A DNA stretch of 64,000 nt from Clostridium_AD sp050717635 (GTDB taxonomy: Bacteria > Bacillota > Clostridia > Clostridiales > Clostridiaceae). The stretch's first letter is position 1. Each line of letters opens with the position of its first letter. The notes beneath the pieces are model-generated. The model saw only the letters and a program-made list of their open reading frames with translations. It made no database searches and was not told the DNA's origin. Made by a program: the position numbers and the translations under genes. Positions 42,994-52,178 of this stretch are shown here, one piece after another. The stretch is from NCBI RefSeq assembly GCF_050717635.1, contig NZ_JBOITO010000002.1:62001-126000 (forward strand), given 5' to 3'.

Positions 42994-43126
42994 AGTATTA
43001 ACGGATTTATTAGTTCTTGTGTATAGTAGTTTATTAATTTAAATGAAGGTAATTGTAAATTAATGTAGAAATAGTAGGTTGTGTAAACTTAAATAATTAG
43101 AGGAGTATATTTATGGAGGTAAAGCT

Positions 43127-44005
43127 ATGATAATTGTTGAAATTAATAATCTGACTAAATTTTATAATAAGAAAAGTAGAGGAATAATCGATCTGAATTT
43201 GTCCATTGAGGAAGGTGAAATATTTGGGTTTATTGGACCTAATGGTGCAGGGAAAAGTACAACCATTAGAACACTTCTAAATTTTATTTTTCCTACTAGT
43301 GGCAATGCTACAATATTTGGAATGGATATAGTTAAAAAATCAAAGGACATAAGACAAAACATAGGATATATACCCTCTGAGGTATTTTACTATGATGACA
43401 TGAAGGTAAGTGACATCCTTATCTATTCGGCCAAGTTTCATAAAAAAGAAAATCCTAAAAGAATGAAAGAACTTGCTGATAAACTAGATCTTGACTTAAG
43501 TAGAAAGATAGAAGATTTATCTTTTGGTAATCGTAAAAAAGTAAGTATAGTCCAAGCACTTTTGCATGAACCTAAGCTATTGTTATTAGATGAGCCTACT
43601 AGTGGGCTTGATCCATTAATTCAAAATGTATTTTTTGAGCTTTTAAAAGAGGAGCGAGAAAAAGGAGCAACAGTGTTCTTTTCATCCCATGTATTAAGTG
43701 AAGTGCAAAAGCTTTGCGATAGGGTTGGAATTATTAAGGATGGGAAATTAATTAAAGTAGAAACTATTGAAACTTTAATGAATAGTAGATTTAAAAATGT
43801 ATCTTTAACTTTAGATAAAATTAAAGATATTGAACTTGTTATTGATGGTATTGTGAAAAAAGAAGTAACGGGCAATAGCATTAGACTATTATACAATGGA
43901 GATATGAAAGCACTTGTTAGTAAATTAAATGATATGGAATTTAAAGACTTATTAATTGAAGAGCCTTCACTTGAAGAAGTGTTTATGCATTATTATGAAA
44001 AATAG
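43127..44005 (+). CDS. ABC-2 exporter ATP-binding protein
   Basis: A 292-residue ATPase with Walker A GPNGAGKST about residue 39, the Q-loop YIPSE about 83, the signature LSFGNRKK about 130 and Walker B LLLLDEP about 150. There is a C-terminal extension of the kind seen in multidrug, bacteriocin or sodium exporters. It pairs with the permease 14 bp downstream. The exported compound is unknown. GGAGGTAAAGCT precedes the start. Confidence 0.9.
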   Translation: MIIVEINNLTKFYNKKSRGIIDLNLSIEEGEIFGFIGPNGAGKSTTIRTLLNFIFPTSGNATIFGMDIVKKSKDIRQNIGYIPSEVFYYDDMKVSDILIYSAKFHKKENPKRMKELADKLDLDLSRKIEDLSFGNRKKVSIVQALLHEPKLLLLDEPTSGLDPLIQNVFFELLKEEREKGATVFFSSHVLSEVQKLCDRVGIIKDGKLIKVETIETLMNSRFKNVSLTLDKIKDIELVIDGIVKKEVTGNSIRLLYNGDMKALVSKLNDMEFKDLLIEEPSLEEVFMHYYEK

Positions 44006-44019
44006 AGAGAGGAGATAAT

Positions 44020-44817
44020 ATGATTTTTAAAAGAGAAATTTCAAGAAATTTAAAATCTTTAATTATATGGAGTATTGCGATAGGTGGTCTTGTTTTATTA
44101 ATGCTAAGCATATATCCACAATTTAATATTAACAATAAGGCTATGAATGAACTTTTAAATTCTTACCCAGAATCCCTTAAAAAAGCATTCAGCATGGACA
44201 AATTGGACATGAGTACTATATTAGGCTTTTACGGTATAGAAATTTATATGATGACTACGCTGTTTGGAAGCATTTTTGCCTCAATGCTAGCATCAAACAT
44301 CATTTCTAAAGAAGAGAATGAAAAAACAATTGAATTTTTATTATCAAAGCCTGTGACTAGGACTCAAATTGTTACTGAAAAGTTACTTGCAATGAGTGCT
44401 AATATTTTAATTTTTAATGGCATCATTGCTATAATAAGTATTTTGGGCTTCCAATTTGCAAAGAACGAGCAACCATCAATGAAAACTTTTTCTTTGCTGG
44501 TTATAGCTACTATATTACTACATTTTACTTTTGCAACGATTTCTTTTTTTCTATCTACAATAATAAAAAAGAGCAGGAATATTCTAGCGGCTTCACTAGG
44601 ACTAGTATTTTTATGTTATTTTTTAGGTGTAATCTCAGGAATATCAGATAAATTTAATAATTTAAAATACCTTAGTCCTTTTAAATATGTGGATGCGGGG
44701 GATATATTAATGAATAATGCCATTGAACCGTTATATATACTCATTATGGTGTCAGTTATGGTGATCAGCATAGCACTAACATATGCTGTATATAGAAATA
44801 AGGATATATCTGTCTAA
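44020..44817 (+). CDS. ABC-2 exporter permease
   Basis: A 265-residue membrane protein with six predicted helices. It has the family region ISKEENEKTIEFLLSKPVTRTQIV about residues 90-115 in segments, which contacts the ATPase. It shares the operon with the ATPase at 43127. Substrate unknown; drug, bacteriocin or antimicrobial resistance is the usual range. Confidence 0.85.
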   Translation: MIFKREISRNLKSLIIWSIAIGGLVLLMLSIYPQFNINNKAMNELLNSYPESLKKAFSMDKLDMSTILGFYGIEIYMMTTLFGSIFASMLASNIISKEENEKTIEFLLSKPVTRTQIVTEKLLAMSANILIFNGIIAIISILGFQFAKNEQPSMKTFSLLVIATILLHFTFATISFFLSTIIKKSRNILAASLGLVFLCYFLGVISGISDKFNNLKYLSPFKYVDAGDILMNNAIEPLYILIMVSVMVISIALTYAVYRNKDISV

Positions 44818-44898
44818 TAACTTTTAAAAAGCATATAAAAACTTAGATGCACTGCTAAAATATTAATTTTTATAATGCCAGAAAAACAATCATTTTTG

Positions 44899-44907
44899 TG
44901 ATATAAT
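44899..44907 (+). promoter_or_regulatory. Extended -10 promoter of the CorC/HlyC-like gene
   Basis: TGATATAAT is a TGn-extended perfect -10, 41 bp before the ATG. No good -35 is seen, as usual for extended -10 promoters. Confidence 0.5.
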
Positions 44908-44947
44908 AATAGTGTTAAGATTTTTTATTTAAGAGGAGGAATTTTTA

Positions 44948-46261
44948 ATGAATCCAGACCCCGACCCGGCGCTTACTAATATAATGGCGCAATTTATACT
45001 AATTGGTATTTTAACACTGATAAATGCATTTTTTGCATCAGCGGAAATGGCAATAGTATCATTAAACAAAAATAAAATTAAACATCTTGCTGAAGAGGGC
45101 AATAAAAAAGCAAAACTTTTAGTGAGAATTATTGAAGAACCAACAAAATATTTATCCACTGTTCAAATTGGAATTACGATTACTGTTTTTTTGGCTAGCG
45201 CATTTGCGGCTACAGGTATATATAGTAATTTTGCAAGATACTTAAACAATTTGGATGTACCTTTTAGTAAACAAATTGCTTTAGCGAGCATAACTATTGG
45301 AATAACATATATAATGATTGTGTTTGGTGAATGGTTTCCAAAGCTCATAGCAAAGCAAAAATCAGAAACTATTGCAATGTTTTCAGTAGTACCTATTTTT
45401 TATATATCTAAACTGGTTGTTCCTTTTGTATGGGTACTTTCAAAGTCTACTAATGGTTTAGTTAAGATTACTGGTCTTAATATAAAAAAAACAGAGGAAA
45501 AACTATCAAAAGAGGAAATAAAGTCAATTATAGCAGTGGGTCAAGAACATGGATCTCTAAACGAAACTGCAAAAAAAATGATAAATAATATTATCGAATT
45601 TGATGATAAATCAGCTGAAGAAGTTATGACTCCAAGAACTGAAGTGTTTTTGATTGACATAAATGATTCTGTTACACAGTTTTTAGACGAGCTATTAGAT
45701 CAAAAGCATTCTAGGGTGCCAGTGTATGACGGTGATGTTGATAACATCATAGGAATACTTCACATGAAAGACTTTATAATAGAAGCTCGCACAAATGGTT
45801 TTGAAAATGTAAACATTAAGAGTATATTACATGTTCCTTACTTTGTTAACGAAAGTAAAAATATAGATGAATTATTTATGGAGTTAAAAAGAGCTAAAAA
45901 TCATATGGCTGTACTTATAGATGAATATGGAGGATTTTCAGGGGTAGTTACTACTAAAGATCTTATAGAAGAAGTTATGGGTAATTTTGAAGATGAATAT
46001 GATTATGATGAACCTGATATAAGAAAAGTTGATAACAATACTTATATAGTGAATGGACTTTTATCAATAGATGAATTAAATGATAATTTACATTTGGAAT
46101 TAGTGTCAGAAAATTACAATACAATAGGAGGCTTTTTAGTTAGCCTACTAGGACGTATTCCAAAGAAAAATGAAAACAAAACTATCCAATATGGTAATGT
46201 AATATTTAAAATAGAAGAAGTCAGAGAAAGAAGAATAGGAAAAATTAAAATATGTATATAA
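44948..46261 (+). CDS. CNNM/CorC-HlyC family membrane protein
   Basis: A 437-residue protein: a DUF21 transmembrane domain (about residues 10-190), paired CBS domains (about 205-340, starting at MTPRTEVFLI) and a C-terminal CorC_HlyC domain (about 355-437, NTYIVNGLLSID). Such proteins export or regulate magnesium or cobalt, although annotated as hemolysins. FGEWFPKLIAKQ about residue 130 carries the charged DUF21 motif. The gene is monocistronic with a strong terminator. Confidence 0.9.
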   Translation: MNPDPDPALTNIMAQFILIGILTLINAFFASAEMAIVSLNKNKIKHLAEEGNKKAKLLVRIIEEPTKYLSTVQIGITITVFLASAFAATGIYSNFARYLNNLDVPFSKQIALASITIGITYIMIVFGEWFPKLIAKQKSETIAMFSVVPIFYISKLVVPFVWVLSKSTNGLVKITGLNIKKTEEKLSKEEIKSIIAVGQEHGSLNETAKKMINNIIEFDDKSAEEVMTPRTEVFLIDINDSVTQFLDELLDQKHSRVPVYDGDVDNIIGILHMKDFIIEARTNGFENVNIKSILHVPYFVNESKNIDELFMELKRAKNHMAVLIDEYGGFSGVVTTKDLIEEVMGNFEDEYDYDEPDIRKVDNNTYIVNGLLSIDELNDNLHLELVSENYNTIGGFLVSLLGRIPKKNENKTIQYGNVIFKIEEVRERRIGKIKICI

Positions 46262-46298
46262 ATGATGCTCTACTTTTAAAAAGTAGAGCATCATTTAT
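46261..46298 (+). terminator. Terminator of the CorC/HlyC-like gene
   Basis: AATGATGCTCTACTTT pairs perfectly with AAAGTAGAGCATCATT across a 4-nt loop; TATATAATTTT follows. It includes the last base of the stop codon. Confidence 0.85.
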
Positions 46299-46342
46299 AT
46301 AATTTTAATACTATTAACTTGAAATCGGAAAGGAGTAATAAT

Positions 46343-46834
46343 ATGAAATTTTATGATTTTACAATGAAAAATATAGATGGCCAAGAAGTGAAGATGGATG
46401 AATATAAAGGAAAAGTGGTTTTAGTTGTAAACACTGCAAGCAATTGTGGGTTAACACCTCAGTTTAAAGGGCTTGAAGAATTATATGAGGAATATAAAGA
46501 ACAAGGCTTTGAAATTTTGGGGTTTCCATGCAATCAATTTGCAAATCAAGATTCAGGAAGTAATAATGAAATACATCAGTTTTGCCTATTAAACTATGGA
46601 GTTAGTTTTACTATGTTTGAAAAAATAAATGTAAATGGACAAAATGCACATCCACTATATAAATATTTAAAGAGTGAGCAAAATGGTTTTTTAAGTAAGG
46701 AAATAAAATGGAATTTTACTAAATTCTTAATTGATACAGATGGAAATATAATTAAGAGATATGGACCAACAGTAGCTCCAATAAAGTTAAAAGGTGGTAT
46801 TGAGAGTTTATTAAAACGCAGTTCTGTAAGTTAA
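46343..46834 (+). CDS. Glutathione peroxidase-family thiol peroxidase (Cys form)
   Basis: A 163-residue thioredoxin-fold peroxidase. The peroxidatic Cys is in NTASNCGLTPQF about residue 35, the Gln in GFPCNQF about 70, and WNFTKFL about 125 supplies Trp/Asn. The active residue is Cys, not selenocysteine, despite the selenium genes elsewhere in the window. In clostridia it is expected to use thioredoxin. ATG 46343 follows AAGGAG. Confidence 0.93.
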   Translation: MKFYDFTMKNIDGQEVKMDEYKGKVVLVVNTASNCGLTPQFKGLEELYEEYKEQGFEILGFPCNQFANQDSGSNNEIHQFCLLNYGVSFTMFEKINVNGQNAHPLYKYLKSEQNGFLSKEIKWNFTKFLIDTDGNIIKRYGPTVAPIKLKGGIESLLKRSSVS

Positions 46835-46869
46835 AGGCAGAGCTGCTATTTTGTTGTCCACTTTGCAAC

Positions 46870-46915
46870 TTGCCACGATGGTAGCCCCAACCTAGGTTGG
46901 GGTGGCATCAGGCAA
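46870..46915 (+). terminator. GC-rich hairpin after the peroxidase gene
   Basis: A perfect 18-bp palindrome CCCCAACCTAGGTTGGGG (46885-46902) lies inside weaker TTGCC/GGCAA arms. CTCCTTTTTAATT follows about 12 nt later. It may be a terminator or a member of a small dispersed repeat. Confidence 0.55.
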
Positions 46916-47000
46916 TGTCTCCTTTTTAATTGTATATTATTTTATTTATTGGGCAGAACTATTAGATGAATGATATTTATAAAGAGGAGAAGTGAGGCAT

Positions 47001-47720
47001 ATGAAAAATAATAAATTTTGTATTTTTGTTTTAATAATGCTGAGTAGTACACTAGGTGTTAAGCAGGTTGATTCTGTCAGCACTAATAATACTCCAAAAA
47101 CAAATATTGGGGAAATGGATAATAAAATAGAGGATGTTTATACGTTTAGCTCAAACATAGTGCTAGTGAATAAGGAAAATGGTCTAGAAAAAGATAATTA
47201 CATAAAGGAATTTAAAATCCCAAATGTTGAGTTTATATCTAATGGAGATCCAAATGTTAGGAAAATGGAAAAGGATGCAGCAGTAGCACTAGAGTATCTT
47301 TTTGATGCTGCTAAAAGTAATAATATAATATTACTTGGAGTATCAGGATATAGGGATTATTCTTATCAAGAAAAACTTTACAATGATAAAGTGACTAGAA
47401 GTGGTAAAGAGGAAGCAGATAAATTCGTTGCACAAGCGGGAGAAAGTGAACATCAAACGGGACTGGCTATGGATTTACTCTCAGATGAATATACAACTTT
47501 AGATGAAGGATTTAAAAATACAAAAGCTTATAAATGGGTTATTGAGAATTGCTATAAATATGGATTTATACTTCGATATCCAGAGGGGAAAGAAGAAATT
47601 ACTGGATATGCTTATGAACCTTGGCATATTAGATATGTTGGAGATAAGGTGGCTAGGGAGATTGCACGCAGAGATATTACATTAGAGGAATATTTAAATA
47701 TAAGTGTTGCTGATAGATAG
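47001..47720 (+). CDS. D-alanyl-D-alanine carboxypeptidase (VanY, M15B)
   Basis: A 239-residue exported or membrane-anchored zinc peptidase with an N-terminal hydrophobic helix. VSGYRDYSYQEKLY about residue 118 gives the substrate Arg/Tyr. The zinc site is SEHQTGLAMDL about 150 (His and Asp) and EPWHIRYVG about 208 (catalytic Glu and His). It trims the terminal D-Ala of peptidoglycan stems. ATG 47001 is preferred over GTG 46992, which lacks spacing from AGAGGAGA. Confidence 0.9.
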   Translation: MKNNKFCIFVLIMLSSTLGVKQVDSVSTNNTPKTNIGEMDNKIEDVYTFSSNIVLVNKENGLEKDNYIKEFKIPNVEFISNGDPNVRKMEKDAAVALEYLFDAAKSNNIILLGVSGYRDYSYQEKLYNDKVTRSGKEEADKFVAQAGESEHQTGLAMDLLSDEYTTLDEGFKNTKAYKWVIENCYKYGFILRYPEGKEEITGYAYEPWHIRYVGDKVAREIARRDITLEEYLNISVADR

Positions 47721-47752
47721 ATATAAGTAGAACTTTATGAAAGATAGCGAAG

Positions 47753-47784
47753 AAACTGCTAATATATTTAGTGGTTTTTTTATT
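47753..47784 (+). terminator. Terminator after the VanY gene
   Basis: AAACTGCTAA and TTAGTGGTTT pair (two G-U) across 5 nt, followed by TTTTATTTG. Confidence 0.7.
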
Positions 47785-47851
47785 TGTATGATAAATTGTA
47801 GTCTTGATGAATATTATAGTAAGGAAATTATAAGAGGGGATTGATAATTTT

Positions 47852-48496
47852 ATGAGTTCTAATTTAAATAAACCCAAAGTACAAGTTATGATTGCACTAT
47901 CTATGATAGTTTTAGTATTTATTTTAGTAGTAACTGTTAATTTTATAAAAAACAAGGTAGTAGTTAATAATATTCGTGAAAATATTGATCACTCAAATAA
48001 AGTAGACAGTAGAATCATTGGAGCACAAGATTTTATTGGAACTGTTCAGAATTATGAAAAAAAAATAAAAATCCAACTTATTGTTAAGCCAACTCCAATA
48101 GTGAAATCAAAACAAATAGGTTATATATCTAAAGTATATGAAGAGGGTGGCAAGAGATATTTGAAATTTGATGATGTGAAATTTCTAATGGGAAATGAAG
48201 CTATTGAAGCAGCTAAAAAAAATGGGGATGCCGAGTATGAAAATGGAGAATATTTCGTATATGATGATTACTATATTGTTAATAGCAGTGAAAAGATGGA
48301 AAACTATGTTATAGATGATAAAGCTTCACTAAGTCTTTTAGGATGTTCGATAGATCCATATAACGGTGATGTTAATAACCATTCTGTTTCTTATGATAAA
48401 TTTAGAAGTGTTTCTACTAAGAATCAGCATATGTTATGTTATATCTATACTGAAAATAAAGTAGTTGTAAAAGTAGAGGGGCAATATACACCTTAA
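47852..48496 (+). CDS. Hypothetical membrane-anchored protein
   Basis: A 214-residue protein that I cannot assign. One N-terminal transmembrane helix (about residues 12-32, VMIALSMIVLVFILVVTVNF) leaves an extracytoplasmic domain of about 180 residues. That domain is charged and tyrosine-rich (YENGEYFVYDDYYIV) and has a pair of Cys late in the sequence. No catalytic motif is visible. AAGAGGGGA precedes the ATG. It is followed by a long bidirectional terminator. Confidence 0.65.
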   Translation: MSSNLNKPKVQVMIALSMIVLVFILVVTVNFIKNKVVVNNIRENIDHSNKVDSRIIGAQDFIGTVQNYEKKIKIQLIVKPTPIVKSKQIGYISKVYEEGGKRYLKFDDVKFLMGNEAIEAAKKNGDAEYENGEYFVYDDYYIVNSSEKMENYVIDDKASLSLLGCSIDPYNGDVNNHSVSYDKFRSVSTKNQHMLCYIYTENKVVVKVEGQYTP

Positions 48497-48507
48497 GAGG
48501 TATAAAA

Positions 48508-48555
48508 GATAATAACAAAGGTATAGACTTAAAAGTCTATACCTTTGTTATTATC
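48508..48555. terminator. Long bidirectional terminator
   Basis: A perfect 23-bp stem (GATAATAACAAAGGTATAGA.. with its complement) spans the gap between the convergent hypothetical gene and gltS. The arms are A/T-rich at the base. Confidence 0.85.
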
Positions 48556-48600
48556 TAAATCTAAATATTAAAATGTATATTCGTAAAATTTTTAAGCGGG

Positions 48601-49803
48601 CTATTTTACGAAAAAGTTCATAAAGTATGTGATAATACCAGCGTTGAAGAAATCTATGAATAAACTTCCTACAAGTGGTACGATAAAGAATGCTCTTGGA
48701 GCAATCCCATAGTTTTGTGTAAGAGCTTCCATATTTGCCATAGCATTTGGTGTAGCACCCATACCAAATCCACATGTACCACCAGACATTACTGCTGCTT
48801 CATAATCTTTACCCATAAGATTAAAGGTTATAAAGTAAGCAAATAATGCAATTATTAATCCTTGAGCTAACAACATTACTAAAAGTGGTAAAGCTAAATC
48901 AGCTAATTGCCATAGTTTTAATCCCATTAAAGCCATAGACAAGAATATAGCTAATGCAACACTTCCTATAATATCAATTTCTTCTGCATAAATCTTAAAT
49001 ATTTTTGTTGAATCTGATAAGTTTCTTAGAATTGCAGCTGCAAACATTGCTCCAATATATGCTGGGAATGTCAAACCTGTTTTTTCTAAAAGAAGAGATA
49101 TTATTGTTCCAACACCCATAGCTATAAAAACTTGAGTTGTAGCATGCATGAAGTTATCAGGTATTAATTTTTTAGAATTACTTTCTTTAGCTACTGCAAC
49201 TTCTGACAAAGATTTATCTGATTTTATCGAAGGCGCAAGTTTATGTTTTTCAATTAGTTTCTTAGCTATTGGTCCGCCAAGCATACTACCCATAATTAAT
49301 CCGAAGGTAGCTGAAGCCATTGCTACTGTATTTGCTCCTACAGCACCTGCTTCTTCAAATACTGGACCAAAAGCACCCGCAGTTCCATGTCCGCCAACCA
49401 TAGGTACAGAACCGGTAGAAAGCCCTATAAGTGGATTTAAGTTGAAAATTTTAGCAAATACTACTCCAGTAATGTCTTGAGAAATTACTAGCAATATAGC
49501 TATTCCGAGGAAAATGAAAACTTGTTTTCCACCTTTTTTCAGAAGCGTAAAACTTGCTGTAAAACCAATTGTTGTAAAGAATGCAGTCATAAAGAATTTT
49601 TGCAGTGTAACATCAAAGTGAAAAGCCAATACATTTGTTTGTTTTAATATGAGTGTCATAATCGCAAAAAGTATTCCACCGATTACTGGTGCAGGAATAC
49701 AGTATTTACTTAAAAATGTTAATTTGTTTTTTAGCATTTGCCCTATAAATAAGACTACAACTGCTAATGCTGCTGATTGGACCATATCTAATTCTAATAC
49801 CAT
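48601..49803 (-). CDS. gltS: Sodium/glutamate symporter
   Basis: A 400-residue membrane protein of about 10-12 helices with the two inverted repeats typical of GltS: GLSTGSVPMVGGHGTAGAFG about residues 127-146 in segments, and VMSGGTCGFGMGATPNAMANM about 340-360. These are the paired re-entrant GG-loops that bind glutamate and sodium. Length is normal. AAGGGGACA precedes the ATG. It may supply glutamate for fermentation; nothing nearby shows its regulation except a leader region with hairpins. Confidence 0.92.
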   Translation of the reverse strand: MVLELDMVQSAALAVVVLFIGQMLKNKLTFLSKYCIPAPVIGGILFAIMTLILKQTNVLAFHFDVTLQKFFMTAFFTTIGFTASFTLLKKGGKQVFIFLGIAILLVISQDITGVVFAKIFNLNPLIGLSTGSVPMVGGHGTAGAFGPVFEEAGAVGANTVAMASATFGLIMGSMLGGPIAKKLIEKHKLAPSIKSDKSLSEVAVAKESNSKKLIPDNFMHATTQVFIAMGVGTIISLLLEKTGLTFPAYIGAMFAAAILRNLSDSTKIFKIYAEEIDIIGSVALAIFLSMALMGLKLWQLADLALPLLVMLLAQGLIIALFAYFITFNLMGKDYEAAVMSGGTCGFGMGATPNAMANMEALTQNYGIAPRAFFIVPLVGSLFIDFFNAGIITYFMNFFVK

Positions 49804-50193
49804 TTTATTTGTCCCCTTTATAATTTTTATTGTGTGTAAAAAAGCTAATTAACGGTCTTCTTAAAGGAATCGTTTTCATAAAACCGTTATAAAATAAAGT
49901 TAATATCTCAATATGTAGCTTTTTTTATTAACTCATTTAAATAGCAACCGCTATATGTTAATAGCTTATTAATGAAAACAGAAAGGAACTATTTTCATTA
50001 GTAAGCTATTATATTTTAAAATTAAAATTCATGTATTTCAGTTGGACTTAAGGTTCAAAAATACTATTTATGCTATAATATCTATTATACGGCTAGGGTA
50101 CAACTAACTACAAAATTCTACTTAAACATACAAAGAAAAGTAAACTTATTCACTCTTCTTTGAAAATATATGCCACTAAAGGGGGAGTATACT
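49804..50193. other. Intergenic region between gltS and the pentapeptide-repeat gene
   Basis: A 390-bp divergent region without an ORF. A long inverted repeat pairs 49959-49978 with 49992-50011 (19 of 20 plus one wobble, 13-nt loop), which could form a leader or attenuator hairpin on the gltS strand. A second hairpin (50131-50141 with 50152-50162) lies in the leader of the pentapeptide gene. No known riboswitch motif is recognised. Confidence 0.5.
50071..50079 (+). promoter_or_regulatory. Extended -10 promoter candidate for the pentapeptide-repeat gene
   Basis: TGCTATAAT is a TGn-extended perfect -10 about 115 bp before the ATG. Confidence 0.45.
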
Positions 50194-50847
50194 ATGGAAA
50201 ATACTAAAATAAAAACAAAAGTACTAAGACCTAAATTTGATAGCGATTTAGATATAATAGACCTTTCTAAAGAAAATATTGAGGATGAGTGTATATTTTC
50301 TTTTGGAACAATTAGTGATTGTTCTTTAGAAAACTATGAAGCAGACAGAGTTACTTTTAAACAAGTAATATTCAAAAATGTTATTTTTAATAAGGTAAAA
50401 TTCAGACGTATAGAAATGATGGATGTGAGATTTGAGAATTGTGACTTATCAAATGTAGATTTTAATGAGGCTTCATTACATAAAGTAGAATTTGTGAATT
50501 GTAAGATCATTGGTATTAATTTAAATGAAGGCACCTTTAGAAATGTAATATTTGAAAATTGTAATGGTGAATTTGCTTTTTTCAGTTATTCTAATTCTAA
50601 GGAAGTTGCATTTCTTAGATGTCAATTACGTTCTTCGGATTTCCAAAATTCGAAATTTCTAAAAGTTGAATTTAAGGAGTCTAATCTTACCAAGGCTCAA
50701 ATGAATTTTACAAGCCTTAAAGGAATAGATTTTACTAGTTGCCAGATTGAAGGAATTGGAGTGAATATTGCTGACGTTAAGGGTGCAAGAGTTACCACTA
50801 TGCAAGCAGTTTCTCTTTCTTCCATACTAGGTCTTATTATTAAGTGA
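50194..50847 (+). CDS. Pentapeptide-repeat protein
   Basis: A 217-residue soluble protein with about 25 A(D/N)LXX-type pentapeptides from about residue 45 to 200 (for example VRFENCDLSNVDFNEASL). These predict a right-handed quadrilateral beta-helix. Such proteins include DNA-gyrase-protecting DNA mimics and many of unknown role; no Qnr-specific feature can be claimed. ATG 50194 has AAAGGGGGAG upstream; the longer frame starting at 50170 is disfavoured. Confidence 0.85.
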   Translation: MENTKIKTKVLRPKFDSDLDIIDLSKENIEDECIFSFGTISDCSLENYEADRVTFKQVIFKNVIFNKVKFRRIEMMDVRFENCDLSNVDFNEASLHKVEFVNCKIIGINLNEGTFRNVIFENCNGEFAFFSYSNSKEVAFLRCQLRSSDFQNSKFLKVEFKESNLTKAQMNFTSLKGIDFTSCQIEGIGVNIADVKGARVTTMQAVSLSSILGLIIK

Positions 50848-50862
50848 AACTAATTTTATAAA

Positions 50863-50916
50863 AAAATAAGGCTACAATCCTTTAAAATAATAAAGGATTG
50901 TAGCCTTATTTTGTTA
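50863..50916. terminator. Bidirectional terminator, copy A of a duplicated hairpin
   Basis: AAAATAAGGCTACAATCCTTTA pairs perfectly over 22 bp with its complement across 6 nt. It serves the convergent pentapeptide and nuclease genes. A closely related hairpin lies beyond the other end of the nuclease gene (52179-52236). Confidence 0.88.
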
Positions 50917-50921
50917 ATGAT

Positions 50922-52094
50922 TTAATTAAAGATTGCATTTGCCCATTCTGAATGATCTATAAATGGATTTCTATTATGTTGATATTTAGTATAGATCACA
51001 TCATTTCTATTTCTTTCGAAATCATCAACTGGGTCCTGGGCATTCCATAGTAATAAAGTGGATAATTTACCCATGTAAGGGGCAGTAGTATTACTTGTTA
51101 AATTATTTAACTCCAAATCTACTTCTCCATTCTCTCCTTCATAACGTACAGCCATATAGAATATCATTCTAGCAATATCACCTTTTACGCTATCTCGTGG
51201 TTCCCAAGAATCATTATCAGATTTACATTCTGTTGCTTCTATATTATATGTGCCGCCCATATCAAAGTCTAAATTTCCTCTTGCACCATTTACGGATACA
51301 TCTGTTGGCCTAAGATGGTGTAAATCTGTTCCTGGTCCTGTTGAAGTTCCAAAATCACCATGAGATTTTGCAAATACATGTTCTCTATTCCAATCGTTTA
51401 CTAAACCTCCGTTTGTAAGCTTTGATTGAGAACGTCCGGTGTAAAGTAAAATCACATTATTCGTATTATTTGGATCCTGATCTGTATATCTTAATGCATC
51501 CCAAACTGCATTGTAGGAAATCTTGGTTTGATTAGAGATAATATCATTTAAGATTCTTTTAAGACTTTCACCTGTTTTGCCAACTGCAAGTGCATAGTAT
51601 GTGCCATCGTATGGGGAAGTACCACCTGTTTCAGGAATAGTTTGTGTTGCTTTCGCCATAGCGGAAACATTTTTAACACCGGTATGGGTGAAGTATGCAG
51701 TTAAATAACCAGTAATCTTGACTTTACTTCCTTTTAAACTTGGATTTGTTTTTAATCCAAAAGTAGTTCTACTAGCAGTCGGTATTTGTACATAAATCAT
51801 CTTAGATGTGTTTGTCTCTGTAGCAATATCGGCTATTGCTATTGCATAATCGTTTGGATAATTGCTAGTAATCACTGTTGTAGTAGCAGTGGGTTGACCA
51901 ACAATATATCCTTGAAGTGTTTTTAAAGTATTATTTTGTGTGTTGTTTGCTTGTGCCACTGTGTAAGGGTTTTCCCATGATCCGTCTTCAGTAGTTGCAA
52001 ATGAAAACTTGAATGCAAAAGACGATATGACAAGGGATAAGATAAGAATAAAACTAAGCATGAAATTTCTCTTTTTAAAGGTTTTCTTGTTCAA
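50922..52094 (-). CDS. Secreted endonuclease I-type nuclease
   Basis: A 390-residue exported protein. The signal peptide (about residues 10-34) is followed by an OB-like domain (about 38-150; SWENPYTVAQA, LQGYIVG, KITGYLTAYF) often appended to secreted nucleases. Last is an endonuclease I/Bsn-like domain (about 165-390). The beta-beta-alpha metal motif is visible as NREHVFAKSHGDF about residue 235 and GTDLHHLRPTDVSVN about 255. It probably degrades extracellular DNA or RNA for nutrients. The start is TTG 52094 after TAGGGGGAA. The gene is flanked by two related hairpins. Confidence 0.87.
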   Translation of the reverse strand: MNKKTFKKRNFMLSFILILSLVISSFAFKFSFATTEDGSWENPYTVAQANNTQNNTLKTLQGYIVGQPTATTTVITSNYPNDYAIAIADIATETNTSKMIYVQIPTASRTTFGLKTNPSLKGSKVKITGYLTAYFTHTGVKNVSAMAKATQTIPETGGTSPYDGTYYALAVGKTGESLKRILNDIISNQTKISYNAVWDALRYTDQDPNNTNNVILLYTGRSQSKLTNGGLVNDWNREHVFAKSHGDFGTSTGPGTDLHHLRPTDVSVNGARGNLDFDMGGTYNIEATECKSDNDSWEPRDSVKGDIARMIFYMAVRYEGENGEVDLELNNLTSNTTAPYMGKLSTLLLWNAQDPVDDFERNRNDVIYTKYQHNRNPFIDHSEWANAIFN

Positions 52095-52178
52095 AATAAT
52101 TCCCCCTAATTTTTTTAGAAATTGATTGGTAATTATTATTATACTCTAAAATATAGAAAAACAAAAAAAAATTTAAAC

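Noticed and set aside
46343..46834. Selenoprotein glutathione peroxidase
   Set aside because: The active-site codon encodes Cys (NCGLTPQ) and no in-frame TGA is present; the selenium genes here concern labile selenium in molybdenum enzymes.
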